A DNA stretch of 64,000 bases from an uncultured Ferrovum sp. (GTDB taxonomy: Bacteria; Pseudomonadota; Gammaproteobacteria; Burkholderiales; Ferrovaceae), in contig CAITLJ010000013.1 in the NCBI GenBank assembly GCA_903893215.1, forward strand, positions 17,920 to 81,919, written 5' to 3'. Both the position numbers and the translations under genes were made by a program. Of this stretch, positions 55,641 to 64,000 are shown in pieces. Within the stretch, counting starts at the first letter, position 1. Each line of letters begins with the position of its first letter. Under the pieces are notes generated by a model. The model was not told the origin of the DNA, did no database searches, and saw only the letters and a program-made list of their open reading frames with translations.

Positions 55641-57209
55641 TCAGCTGCGCGTCACGCGCAGGATTTCTTCGGCGCTGGTGCTGCCATCGGCCAGCCAACG
55701 CACGCCATCCCGACGCAGGCTGCGCATGCCGGCTGCCTCGCCGTGCGCGCGCAGCGCCTGCTCCGACGCACCATCGTGGATGAGCGTACGCAGGCCTTCG
55801 TCCACCGTCAGCAGTTCATAAATGCCGGTGCGGCCGCTGTAGCCGGTGTGGTTGCACGCCGGGCAGCCAACTGCGGTGTAGAGCACATCAGGCAACGTAT
55901 CGCCGGCAAAGGCCTCACGGACTGCGGCCTCGGTGGCAACTGGTCGCCGGCAGGCACTGCAGAGCCGGCGCACCAGCCGCTGGGCAAGCACGCCGAGCAC
56001 CGAAGACGACAGCAGGAAGGGTTCCACCCCCATGTCGACCAGGCGGGTGACCGCGCCGACCGCATCGTTGGTGTGCAGGGTGGCCATCACCAGGTGACCG
56101 GTCAGGCTGGCCTGCACAGCAATCTGCGCGGTCTCCAGGTCACGCACTTCGCCGATCATGATCACGTCCGGGTCCTGACGCAGGATCGAACGCAGTGCGC
56201 GCGCAAATGACAGTTCGATGCGTGGATTCACCTGGGTCTGGCCGACGCCATCCAGGTCGTATTCGATCGGATCTTCCACCGTCATCATGTTGAGCTGGGT
56301 GGCGTCCAGCCGCGAAAGGCCGGCATACAGCGTGGTGGTCTTGCCCGAGCCGGTGGGGCCGGTGACCAGCACGATGCCATGGGGTTCGCGGATCATGCGG
56401 TCCAGATGCACCAGCAAGGCGGCATCCATGCCCAGTTTTTCCAGCTGCAGGCGACCGGCCTGCTTGTCCAGCAGACGCAGCACCACCCGTTCGCCATGAC
56501 CAGTGGGCAGGGTCGACACCCGCACATCTACCGGACGTCCGCCCAGACGCAGGTTGAGGCGACCATCCTGCGGCAGGCGCTTTTCGGCGATATCCAGACT
56601 GGCCATGATCTTGATCCGGGACACCATCGCCGCATGCAGCGTCCGCTGTGGCTCGATCACGTCGCGCAGGGTGCCATCCACCCGGAAGCGCACCACCGAG
56701 CGGTGCTCGAAGGCCTCGATATGGATGTCCGACGCCTGTTCACGCAGCGCCTGCGTGAACAGCGCGTTGATCAGGCGGATGATCGGCGCATCGTCCTCGG
56801 CATCGAGCAGGTCGGTGACTTCCGGCATTTCCTGTGCCAGCCGGTTGAGGTCCACATCGGCGCCCAGATCCCCCATCACCGCCTGGGCGGAGTTCTCGCG
56901 TTGCGCATAGGCTTGCGTCAGCAGGGCATCAAAAGCGGCGTCCTCCAGCCAGTCCAGCCGCACCGGCCTGCGGAACACCCGACGCAGTTCGGACAGGGTC
57001 AGCGGCTCCAGACCCTTGCGAGCCCATACCTGCAGGGCCGCCGTCGGATCGTCAGCGGGGGCTTCGACCACCACGCCTCGGCTGCGCGCATAGGCATAGG
57101 CAATCTGCCGTGCAAAGGGCCGGTTTCCCGGCACTGCCACGCCGGACTTGGCCGGACTGCCGTTGTCGTCCGGTGCGCCGGCGGCAGAGGGTGTGGGCAC
57201 GATGTCCAT
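55641..57209 (-). CDS. gspE: type II secretion ATPase E
   Basis: A 522-residue AAA+-like secretion ATPase. The N1 domain (about 30-110) leads to the catalytic core with Walker A GPTGSGKTT at 284-292, the Asp box EDPIEYDLDGVGQTQV, Walker B IMIGEVRDLETA and the His box LHTNDAVGAVTRL. The zinc-binding tetra-Cys motif is CSAC...CPAC. It powers pseudopilus assembly from the cytoplasm, bound to GspL. It begins 6 bases after the gspD stop and ends one base before gspF. Confidence 0.96.
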   Translation of the reverse strand: MDIVPTPSAAGAPDDNGSPAKSGVAVPGNRPFARQIAYAYARSRGVVVEAPADDPTAALQVWARKGLEPLTLSELRRVFRRPVRLDWLEDAAFDALLTQAYAQRENSAQAVMGDLGADVDLNRLAQEMPEVTDLLDAEDDAPIIRLINALFTQALREQASDIHIEAFEHRSVVRFRVDGTLRDVIEPQRTLHAAMVSRIKIMASLDIAEKRLPQDGRLNLRLGGRPVDVRVSTLPTGHGERVVLRLLDKQAGRLQLEKLGMDAALLVHLDRMIREPHGIVLVTGPTGSGKTTTLYAGLSRLDATQLNMMTVEDPIEYDLDGVGQTQVNPRIELSFARALRSILRQDPDVIMIGEVRDLETAQIAVQASLTGHLVMATLHTNDAVGAVTRLVDMGVEPFLLSSSVLGVLAQRLVRRLCSACRRPVATEAAVREAFAGDTLPDVLYTAVGCPACNHTGYSGRTGIYELLTVDEGLRTLIHDGASEQALRAHGEAAGMRSLRRDGVRWLADGSTSAEEILRVTRS

Positions 57210-57215
57210 CAGGGC

Positions 57216-59489
57216 TCAGCGCCAACCGGTGGGGTATTCGGGCAGCACCGGTGCCTTCATGTTGGGCAGGGTGATGATCTGTTCGGGCTGCGAGTGCAAC
57301 TGTTCGTTGCGGATATATTCATAGCGGTCAGCCGTCAGCGAGGCGGGTGCCTCGGCGTCGCGCAGCACCTTCGGGCGCATGAAGACCATCAGGTTGGTTT
57401 TGGCGCGACTGCGTGAATCTGCCCGGAACAGCGTGCCGATCAACGGCAGGCTGCCGAGCCCTGGCACCTTGTTCACAGAATTGCTGGTGCTGTCCTGGAT
57501 CAGGCCGCCCAGCACAATGATCTGACCATCGTCCACCAGCACGGTGGACTCGATCGAGCGCTTGTTGGTGATGATGCCCGCTGCATTGGTGGTGTCGGCT
57601 ACGCTCGACACCTCCTGGTAAATGGCGAGCTTCACCGTGCCGCCCTCGGCAATGGTCGGCTTCACGCGCAGGGTCAGACCAACGTCGCGCCGCTCGATGG
57701 TCTGGAACGGGTTGCTCAGGCCGTTCACGGTGCTGGTTTGCGAGCCGGTGATGAAGGGGACGTTCTGGCCCACCACAATCTTGGCTTCCTCGTTGTCGAT
57801 GGTAAGCAGGTTGGGGGTGGAGAGAATGTTTGAGTCGGTATCCGAGGCCAGAAACTGGGCCAGTACGCCAAGATTGAGCAGTTGCGTGCCGTTGGGCAGT
57901 GTCACCGAACCCTTGATCAGACCGACGTTGAGGCCCGCGCCGACCGAGGTGATGTTGCCAGCGGCACTCAGGATGTTGGTGCTGTTCGGGACGTTGAAGT
58001 TGGTGCCGCCAATCACCGATGGCGAATTGCTGTTCAGGCCCGACAATGACTGCCACTGCACGCCAAAATTCTGTGCCGTGGTGGCCGATACCTCTACCAC
58101 CAGCGCTTCGACGTAAACCTGAGCCCGGCGCGCATCCAGTTTGTCGATCACGGTGCGCAGGTTGTTATAGACATTGTCAGGCGCCACGATCACCAACGAG
58201 TTGGTCGACGGATAGGACTCGACCACGCCGCCGCCCTGGTTGGCCGGCAGCGTGAAACTGGTGGCGGATGTACCGCCGCTGCCACTGAAGGTGTTGCCGG
58301 TGGGGCCGCTGCTGGCGAGCGCATTGCCCCCCAGCGTTTGCGCGCTGGTCTGGGTACTGCCCGCACTCGCGCTGCTGCCACTGCTGCTGCCACTTCCACT
58401 GCCACTGCTGCCGCCCTGACCGGTCAGGATGCCCTTTAGGGCATCGGCCACCTTGTTGGCTTCTGCATTGCGCAGGTAGACCACATGGATGTTCCCGGTG
58501 CTGCTGGCCGGCGTATCCAGGCTGTTCACCAGCTGGCGGATCCGCGTGATGGTGGCCGCGTTGTCGCTGCGCAACAGCAGGCTGTTGCTGCGCGGGTCGA
58601 TGGTCATCGTGGTGCGTGCCTGCGCCTGGCCTGCGCCGGCGGTGCCACCCGCAGTACCGACTTCGGGCATCAGCTTGCCGACCATGGTGGCAATGTCGAG
58701 CGCCGAAGCATATTTGAGATTGATGAACTGCACGTCGCCCGCAGGTGGCACGTCAATGCCGGCAATCACCTTGAGGATCCGCGACACGTTTTCGGCGTAA
58801 TCGGTGATCACCAGCGTGTTGTTGTTCGGGTAGGCGTTGATCACGTTGTTCGGGGCGATCAGGGGCCGCAGCACCGGCAGCAGTTGTGCAGCATTTTCGT
58901 ATTGCAGCGGGATCACCTGCGTGACGATGCGATCGCCGGTCACGCTGGTGGGCGTGCTCGAGGTGGGGCTGCTGCTCAGCTTGGCGTCGGCTTCCGGCAG
59001 GATCTTGGTGAAACCGTTGCCGTCGATGGCCGAAAAGCCTTGCAGCCGCAGCGCCGACAGAAAGATCGGATAGACCAGTTCGCGCGCTACCGGCTCGCTC
59101 GACACGATGTTGATGCTGCCATTCACGCGCGGGTCAATGATGAAATTGCGCCGGGTGATCAGGCCGATCGCCTTGGCTACGGTGGCAATGTCGGCGCCCT
59201 GAAAGTTCAGGATCACGCGGTCGCCGCGACGTCCGTCCTCAGGCGTCTTGAGGTCAGTGATCGGCAGCGGCTTGCCATTCCGGCCGTTCTCGCCGGCCAG
59301 GCTACCGGGGGCGCAGGGCGGGTTGGCACAGAGCAGTTCCCGGCTCAGTTGGGTGGCGCCCGCCTGCACTGCGCCGCCAAGCAGCAGGGTGCCCAGCAAG
59401 GCAGCCAGTGCGCCCTTGTGGGGACGTGGCACTTGCCCGCGTTGGCAGGGAGGGGGGGCTGACGGCAGACGGGACAGGGACACAGGCAT
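57216..59489 (-). CDS. gspD: type II secretion secretin D
   Basis: A 757-residue outer-membrane secretin. After a signal segment (ALAALLGTLLLGGAVQAGA) come N0-N3 domains, visible as ILNFQGADIATVAKAIG, NTLVITDYAENVSRI and SNSLLLRSDNAATITR, then the C domain with DKLDARRAQVYVEALVVEVS and PGLGSLPLIGTLFR. A Gly/Ser-rich insert (about 365-415, SSGSGSGSS and similar) interrupts the N3 region, as in some relatives but long here. The secretin forms the exit channel. Gap to gspC is 139 bases. Confidence 0.96.
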   Translation of the reverse strand: MPVSLSRLPSAPPPCQRGQVPRPHKGALAALLGTLLLGGAVQAGATQLSRELLCANPPCAPGSLAGENGRNGKPLPITDLKTPEDGRRGDRVILNFQGADIATVAKAIGLITRRNFIIDPRVNGSINIVSSEPVARELVYPIFLSALRLQGFSAIDGNGFTKILPEADAKLSSSPTSSTPTSVTGDRIVTQVIPLQYENAAQLLPVLRPLIAPNNVINAYPNNNTLVITDYAENVSRILKVIAGIDVPPAGDVQFINLKYASALDIATMVGKLMPEVGTAGGTAGAGQAQARTTMTIDPRSNSLLLRSDNAATITRIRQLVNSLDTPASSTGNIHVVYLRNAEANKVADALKGILTGQGGSSGSGSGSSSGSSASAGSTQTSAQTLGGNALASSGPTGNTFSGSGGTSATSFTLPANQGGGVVESYPSTNSLVIVAPDNVYNNLRTVIDKLDARRAQVYVEALVVEVSATTAQNFGVQWQSLSGLNSNSPSVIGGTNFNVPNSTNILSAAGNITSVGAGLNVGLIKGSVTLPNGTQLLNLGVLAQFLASDTDSNILSTPNLLTIDNEEAKIVVGQNVPFITGSQTSTVNGLSNPFQTIERRDVGLTLRVKPTIAEGGTVKLAIYQEVSSVADTTNAAGIITNKRSIESTVLVDDGQIIVLGGLIQDSTSNSVNKVPGLGSLPLIGTLFRADSRSRAKTNLMVFMRPKVLRDAEAPASLTADRYEYIRNEQLHSQPEQIITLPNMKAPVLPEYPTGWR

Positions 59490-59628
59490 TCGACTCAGGT
59501 CAGGGTGACGGCATTACGCAGATAAAAAGGCAGCAGCGTGAGCGTACACGCGCCTTGGCGCGCGCTCAATCCGATCCGCTGCATCAGGTTGTTGCAGGAT
59601 GTGGGGCGTCGGGCAGCGCTCCGGCATT

Positions 59629-60519
59629 CTAAGGACGCATGGTGTATTGCAGGATGGTGGGCTGACCGCCGCGCACGATCTCCAGGCGTACCGTGCCGGC
59701 CGTGCCGAATTCCTGGTAAAGACGCGGCAGATCGGACAAGGCGACCAAGGTCTGGCCATTGGCCGAACGCAGGATGTCGCCTGGATGCAGGCCGATGCGC
59801 TCTGACAAGCTGCCTGCCGGGACGTCCTCCAGCAGCAAGCCGCCCGCACCGCTCGGGCTGGCCTTGCCCATCGAGGCGGCCAATCGCGGATCCGCCAGGG
59901 CCTTGCCCAGTTCCGCCTTGGAAAAGGCCAGGTGATTTGGCCCCAGACTCTGCACTTCAAGCTTGAAGGGCGGCACCGTGTTGGGCGCAGAGCTGAGCGG
60001 TCGCAGTACACCAGTCGGCGTCCCGCCGGGCATCGGCTGCATGGGTAGCGCACCCGCCGCGGCGGGCAGGGTGGCCGCACCCGTATCGCCCAGGATGACT
60101 TCCGCGCTCTGGCCATTGGTGTCGACCACCACCCGGTCGCGCAGGATGTCCCTCAGCACGCTGCCACCGCCCAGCGCGTCGCCCCGGCGCACGGGCGTGG
60201 CCTTGCCATCGATGGCAAGGATGGCCACCGCTGCGCTGCCTTGCCCGCCGGCAATCACGCCGATCAGGCGCAGGTTGGGTGGCGGTGCAGCCGAAGCGGC
60301 CCCGGCTGTGTCGGCATTCACGCCGAACAGGTGCAGGCTGGCCGGATTGGGCGCTGCAACTGCCGCTACCTGCGGCAGCCCGCTGCCATCGGCCACTGGG
60401 GCCTGCAGGCTCTGGCGTACCTGCAGGCCCCAGTGGGTGCAGACCGCGCCCAGCACGATCGCCCCGGCGAGCACGGCCAGTCGTTGAACTAACGGCGATG
60501 TCAGTAAAGATTTATCCAT
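59629..60519 (-). CDS. gspC: type II secretion system protein C
   Basis: A 296-residue bitopic protein. One TM helix near residues 10-32 (VQRLAVLAGAIVLGAVCTHWGLQ) precedes a periplasmic HR domain (NLRLIGVIAGGQGSAAVAILAIDGKATPVRRGD) and a C-terminal PDZ domain (AGGLLLEDVPAGSLSERIGLHPGDILRSANGQ). It couples the inner-membrane platform to GspD. It is the first gene of the gsp run, and a perfect 17-base palindrome lies 10 bases upstream of its ATG. Confidence 0.95.
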   Translation of the reverse strand: MDKSLLTSPLVQRLAVLAGAIVLGAVCTHWGLQVRQSLQAPVADGSGLPQVAAVAAPNPASLHLFGVNADTAGAASAAPPPNLRLIGVIAGGQGSAAVAILAIDGKATPVRRGDALGGGSVLRDILRDRVVVDTNGQSAEVILGDTGAATLPAAAGALPMQPMPGGTPTGVLRPLSSAPNTVPPFKLEVQSLGPNHLAFSKAELGKALADPRLAASMGKASPSGAGGLLLEDVPAGSLSERIGLHPGDILRSANGQTLVALSDLPRLYQEFGTAGTVRLEIVRGGQPTILQYTMRP

Positions 60520-60831
60520 TAATGAACTATCTGTACGATACAGATGTCTACGCTATGTTGCCGTTAGAGAATTGAGTTCGAACGTTTGTTTGCGAAGGGA
60601 TTCAATGGCTGCGGCACCAGTTTGCACGCACCACAAAGGCGCAGTTCAAGTGGCACCGCAGGTGCAGTGTTCCGCGACTTTGCCGCGCTTGTCAAAAACG
60701 ACGCTCCAGTTGTCCACCCATGCGGCATCTTGCGCCAGGAAATGTCCGGCGGGGAAATGGGGGGAAGGCCTGGGGCCGCTTCACCCCGGATGCAGGTTGT
60801 CCGGCTTAATCTTTCCACAGGAGAATTGCCC
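60520..60831. other. 312-base intergenic region between gspC and the DUF4331 gene
   Basis: No gene is supported here. The region is the divergent control zone for the gsp run (minus strand) and the DUF4331 gene (plus strand). It holds a perfect palindrome near gspC (60529-60545) and an ACAGGAG ribosome-binding site just before the DUF4331 ATG (60818-60824). The middle part shows no convincing promoter hexamers that I could place with confidence. Confidence 0.6.
60529..60545. promoter_or_regulatory. palindrome ATCTGTA-CGA-TACAGAT upstream of gspC
   Basis: Perfect seven-base inverted arms with a three-base spacer, 10 bases upstream of the gspC start codon. An operator for a dimeric repressor or activator of the gsp operon is the simplest reading; the arms are AT-rich and would make a weak RNA hairpin. 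Confidence 0.6.
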
Positions 60832-62604
60832 ATGTTGAATCCTCAGGCGCGTCGTTCGCGCTCTTACCTGCTCGGCTCCGCCGTTGCCCTGGCGCTGGCC
60901 ACCCTTGGCACGCTGCCGGCCCAAGCCTCCAGCCACCGTGAAGCCCCGTCAATCGCCGGCATGCCCAAGGTGGATGGTACCGATTTCTACATGTTCAACA
61001 GCTACGACCCGGCTCGCCAGGGTTACGTGACCTTCATTGCCAACTACGTGCCCCTGCAGGATTCCTACGGCGGCCCGAACTACTTCGCGATGGACCCCAA
61101 GGCCCTCTACGAAATTCACGTCAACAACGACGGTTCGGGTGTCGAGAACATCACCTTTCAGTTCCGCTTCAATAGCGTGAACACCAATTTTGGTGTGGGT
61201 GGCGTGGCCATCCCGCTGGTCGCCCATGGCCAGCTGACGAGCGGTGGCAGCACCCCCTCGTATAGCGCCGACCCCAACCTGAACGTGTATGAGAACTACA
61301 GCGTGACCGTGGTGGAAGGTGACCGTCGCGCCGGCAAGAAGACCGTGCTGACCTCGAACGGCCACAACACGCTGATCAAGCCGCTCGATAACGTAGGCAC
61401 CAAGACCATCCCCAACTACACCACCTACGCCGGTCAGTACGTTTACCCGCTGGACACCTTCACGGTGGCCGGCCAGTCGTGCGCTGGTGGCCAGGTGTTC
61501 GTGGGCCAACGCCTGGATCCGTTCTTCGTCAACCTTGGCCAGACCTTTGATCTGATCAACATCCAGTCCACAGGTAACGCGTCGCCGACCACGCCGAGCA
61601 CGCCCAATAACGGCACCAATGGCATGGTGCAACCTTACTACGGTACGGCGCCCGGTTCAGATAGCCATACCGGTACCGGGGTCAACTATGCCTATGACTC
61701 GCTGGCCGACAAGAACATCACCTCGCTGGTGCTCGAACTGCCGGCCAGCTGCCTGACCAAGGGTTCTGACCCGGTGATCGGCGCGTGGACGACCGCCAGC
61801 GTACGCCAGTCGAAAATCTACAACCCGACCCCGGCCAACGGTGCCGGTTCGGAAACTGCCGATACCACCCGCGAGGGCGGTTCATGGACCCAGGTGTCGC
61901 GTCTGGGCATGCCGCTGGTCAACGAAGTCGTGATCGGCCTGAAGGACAAGGATCTGTTCAATGCCAGCAAGCCGAAGGACGACGTGGCACATTTTGCCCC
62001 GTACGTGCTGACGCCCACCTTGCCGCAATTGATCCAGCTTCTGTATCCGTCCGCCCCGGCGCCGACCGGTACGGTGATCCAGGCCCTTGGCACGGCTCCG
62101 GTGCGAGACGATCTGATCGCGGCCTTCCTGACCGGTGTGAGCTTTACGGTGCCGCCAAATGCCAACCTGCAGGTGGGCGCTACTGCCAATGTGGGCACTT
62201 CGGTGAATTTCAGCAACGTACCGGCGACGGGTTCCAAGACCACCCTGGCCGAAATGCTGCGTCTGAATACCGGTATTCCCGCCACGCCGCTCGCATCGCA
62301 ACGTCGTCTGGGTCTGATCGGTCTGGATGCCGCGGGCTTCCCGAACGGTCGTCGTCCGATCGATGATGTGGTCGATATCGAACTGCGTGTGGCCGAGGGT
62401 CGTTTGTGCTCGCTGAACGGTACGCTCACCAACACCAACTGGGCCTGCACTCCGGGCACGGCGCCTGCCGGCAATGTGGACTTTGCCGACGGTGTGGCTT
62501 TCAAGCACCTGCCGGGTGACAACGGCAAGCCGGTGACCCTGAGCACCACCTTCCCGTACCTCAACACTCCGATCGCCGGTTCGCCGAACCAGTCCGGGTA
62601 CTGA
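60832..62604 (+). CDS. DUF4331-family exported protein
   Basis: A 590-residue secreted protein. A signal peptide (SYLLGSAVALALATLGTLPAQA, cleavage near residue 32) is followed by the DUF4331 start SSHREAPSIAGMPKVDGTDFYMFNSYDPA. The family body continues with YVTFIANYVPLQDSYGGPNYF, NVYENYSVTVVEGDRR and, near the C-terminus, GRRPIDDVVDIELRV. DUF4331 proteins are widespread but uncharacterised. ATG 60832 has an ACAGGAG site. It is followed by a small lipoprotein, 17 bases away, and divergent from the gsp operon, so it could be a secretion substrate (inference). Confidence 0.9.
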   Translation: MLNPQARRSRSYLLGSAVALALATLGTLPAQASSHREAPSIAGMPKVDGTDFYMFNSYDPARQGYVTFIANYVPLQDSYGGPNYFAMDPKALYEIHVNNDGSGVENITFQFRFNSVNTNFGVGGVAIPLVAHGQLTSGGSTPSYSADPNLNVYENYSVTVVEGDRRAGKKTVLTSNGHNTLIKPLDNVGTKTIPNYTTYAGQYVYPLDTFTVAGQSCAGGQVFVGQRLDPFFVNLGQTFDLINIQSTGNASPTTPSTPNNGTNGMVQPYYGTAPGSDSHTGTGVNYAYDSLADKNITSLVLELPASCLTKGSDPVIGAWTTASVRQSKIYNPTPANGAGSETADTTREGGSWTQVSRLGMPLVNEVVIGLKDKDLFNASKPKDDVAHFAPYVLTPTLPQLIQLLYPSAPAPTGTVIQALGTAPVRDDLIAAFLTGVSFTVPPNANLQVGATANVGTSVNFSNVPATGSKTTLAEMLRLNTGIPATPLASQRRLGLIGLDAAGFPNGRRPIDDVVDIELRVAEGRLCSLNGTLTNTNWACTPGTAPAGNVDFADGVAFKHLPGDNGKPVTLSTTFPYLNTPIAGSPNQSGY

Positions 62605-62621
62605 GCAAGGAGACTGGCAAC

Positions 62622-62936
62622 ATGAAGAAATATCTTGCTCTGAGCCTCGCATCCGGCCTGCTGGTAGCCTGCGGTAGCGGTGGTGGTGGCAGCAACCCGT
62701 ATGGCGTGTTTGGCACCATCAGCGCGTCGCCGGTATCCCAGCAGGCCGGGCTGATCGGTGTCCTGCCGCCGGATGCCGAGCCGGTGGATGCCACCAACCT
62801 GCGTGCCGCCGAAGTGGATAGCCTCAACCCCGCCAATGGTGTGACCGTGATGGCCACCCAGTCGGCGGATCGGGAACCGCTACCCCTGGCACCGCTGCCA
62901 GCCTCGGCTGCCGACCCCGAAAAGCCGAACTCCTGA
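62622..62936 (+). CDS. small lipoprotein downstream of the DUF4331 gene
   Basis: A 104-residue lipoprotein: signal peptide MKKYLALSLASGLLVAC with Cys17 at the lipobox (LVAC), then a GSGGGGS stretch, then a Pro/Ala-rich tail with no recognised domain. Co-transcribed with the DUF4331 gene, from which it is separated by 17 bases, and closed by a strong terminator. Function unknown. Confidence 0.8.
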   Translation: MKKYLALSLASGLLVACGSGGGGSNPYGVFGTISASPVSQQAGLIGVLPPDAEPVDATNLRAAEVDSLNPANGVTVMATQSADREPLPLAPLPASAADPEKPNS

Positions 62937-62957
62937 TCACCGGAGTACTCGGCTGAC

Positions 62958-63006
62958 CCGCCGGTGCGCTTTTCCTTTGGGGAAGCCGCACCGGCGGTTT
63001 TTTTTT
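62958..63006 (+). terminator. strong Rho-independent terminator after the DUF4331-lipoprotein pair
   Basis: CCGCCGGTGCG (62958-62968) pairs perfectly with CGCACCGGCGG (62987-62997) over 11 bases, with partial pairing of CTTTTCC and GGGGAAG in the loop, followed by nine T residues (62998-63006). It starts 22 bases after the lipoprotein stop. Confidence 0.93.
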
Positions 63007-63036
63007 AGCCCCTGATTTCTGTTAGGCTGCGCCGTC

Positions 63037-64000
63037 ATGCATTTTCCATTTTTCAAGGCTCTGTGCCTGCACCTTCCCGCCCGGGCGAGGGCACTGCTGC
63101 TGGCCGGCATGCTGATCTTGCCCGTGTCAGGCATGCAAGAGGCGCAGGCTACCCCCTACACCCCCAGCGACGACGATGCTGCGCTGGAAACCCTGCCAGA
63201 CACTGTCGAGCCAGCCTTGCGCGAACTGCGCACCAAGGCGCGCGACCTGGCCGGGCATCCGCGCGATGCCGTTGCTGCCGCAGATGTCGCCCGTCGTTAC
63301 CTGAAACTGGCCCGCCGCAATAGCGATCCGCGCCTGGTAGGGTATGCGCAGGCCGCCCTGCAACCGTGGTGGACCGATCCCAACCCCCCCGCCGAACTTC
63401 TGTTCCTGCGCGCCTCGCTCAAGCAGACCGTGCATCAGTTCGATGCCGCGCTGATCGATCTGCAGGCCTATCTGGCGCACGCCGACCTCGGCCGTGGTGC
63501 GCGCGCCCAGGGTCTGCTGGTGCGGGCTACCGTGCTTTCCGTGATCGGTCGTTACCCGGAAGCCACGCAGGACTGTGTGCAGGTCACCCGCTACGCCGAC
63601 CGCACGACCGGCATGCTGTGCACGGCGCAGACCGATGTGCTCACTGACAGGGCCCGTCGCAGCGCTGGTGTGCTGGAAATCCTGTTCAACCAGGGCGGAT
63701 TGGGCAGCGATGGCACCTTGCGCCAGTGGGGCGACACCATCCTGGCAGATGCGGCTGCGCGTCTTGGCCAGCCCGCCCTGGCCGAGCGCGCCTACAAGGC
63801 GGCGCTCAGCGAAGACAGCCAGGATGCTTATGTACTGGGTGCCTATGCCGACTTCCTGCTCGACCAGCAGCGCCCTGCCGAGGTGCGCACGCTGCTGCAG
63901 CCCTGGCTGCGTGCCGACGGACTGCTGCTGCGCCATGCCATCGCCTTGCAGCAACTGAAGGATGGCAAGGCGGCCAGCGAGGCCGAGCAGATGGGGGCGC
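63037..64000 (+). CDS. exported TPR-like repeat protein, 5' part (runs off the window)
   Basis: An open frame from ATG 63037 to the right edge (321 codons visible). The N-terminus has a signal-peptide-like stretch with LLLAGMLILPVSG and cleavage near EAQA-TPY. The body is helical and Ala/Leu-rich with degenerate tetratricopeptide-like repeats: HPRDAVAAADVARRYLKLARRN, GYAQAALQPWW, DAALIDLQAYLAHAD, AERAYKAALSEDSQDAYVLGAYADFLL. TPR domains mediate protein interactions. It lies 30 bases after the terminator, so it is probably a separate transcript, though close to the DUF4331 genes. Its end and function are not visible. Confidence 0.8.
   Translation, partial: MHFPFFKALCLHLPARARALLLAGMLILPVSGMQEAQATPYTPSDDDAALETLPDTVEPALRELRTKARDLAGHPRDAVAAADVARRYLKLARRNSDPRLVGYAQAALQPWWTDPNPPAELLFLRASLKQTVHQFDAALIDLQAYLAHADLGRGARAQGLLVRATVLSVIGRYPEATQDCVQVTRYADRTTGMLCTAQTDVLTDRARRSAGVLEILFNQGGLGSDGTLRQWGDTILADAAARLGQPALAERAYKAALSEDSQDAYVLGAYADFLLDQQRPAEVRTLLQPWLRADGLLLRHAIALQQLKDGKAASEAEQMGA

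Overview
The window comes from a purple phototrophic proteobacterium, most likely a betaproteobacterium (Burkholderiales or Rhodocyclales type). It is GC-rich. It carries a crtEF-bchCXYZ-pufBALMC superoperon without pufQ, a tetraheme PufC, an LH1 beta chain with a C-terminal extension, and a trxB / ftsK-lolA-rarA-serS housekeeping block. I cannot name the genus from sequence alone.

Layout. (1) 1-14365: right-hand part of a photosynthesis gene cluster. It holds the 3' end of crtB with a coupled small membrane protein, crtD-crtC on the minus strand, then crtE-crtF-bchCXYZ-pufBALMC on the plus strand. Two GTGTC-N10-GACAC sites (PpsR/CrtJ type) overlap the predicted crtE and bchC promoters. Stem-loops lie before pufB and between pufA and pufL, and two terminators follow pufC. 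(2) 14385-23497: a 7-TM protein coupled to a cytochrome P450, a PhzF-family enzyme, a patatin-like lipase, a POT transporter, an orphan OmpR-type regulator, an AI-2E family permease and a FemAB/GNAT-like acyltransferase. (3) 23600-33790: glnK on the plus strand, facing a minus-strand run smr-arnT-arnE/F-arnB-arnC-arnA(formyltransferase)-arnA(decarboxylase)-purE-purK. This makes and attaches L-Ara4N to lipid A, but arnD is absent and ArnA is split. (4) 33868-43378: ftsK-lolA-rarA, a small membrane protein, an OsmB-like lipoprotein, serS, mltF and ispDF. (5) 43341-60519: a long minus-strand run gspC-D-E-F, a subtilisin-like protease, gspG-H-I-J-K-L-M-N, algC, mnmH and a Ser/Thr kinase. This is a complete set of inner-membrane, pseudopilin and secretin genes for type II secretion, apart from the prepilin peptidase. 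(6) 60520-64000: a DUF4331 exported protein, a small lipoprotein, a strong terminator and the 5' part of an exported repeat protein.

How it fits together. Region 1 makes hydroxylated, methoxylated linear carotenoids (CrtE, B, D, C, F), converts chlorophyllide toward bacteriochlorophyllide (BchX/Y/Z, BchC), and supplies LH1 plus the reaction centre and its cytochrome. The P450 pair just outside the terminators is the least explained neighbour of the pigment genes. Regions 3 and 5 remodel the envelope (L-Ara4N lipid A, phosphohexomutase for surface sugars, type II secretion). The protease inside the gsp run carries a Gly/Cys-TM-Arg C-terminal sorting tail and is an obvious candidate substrate. 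No tRNA, rRNA, IS element or CRISPR array was recognised.
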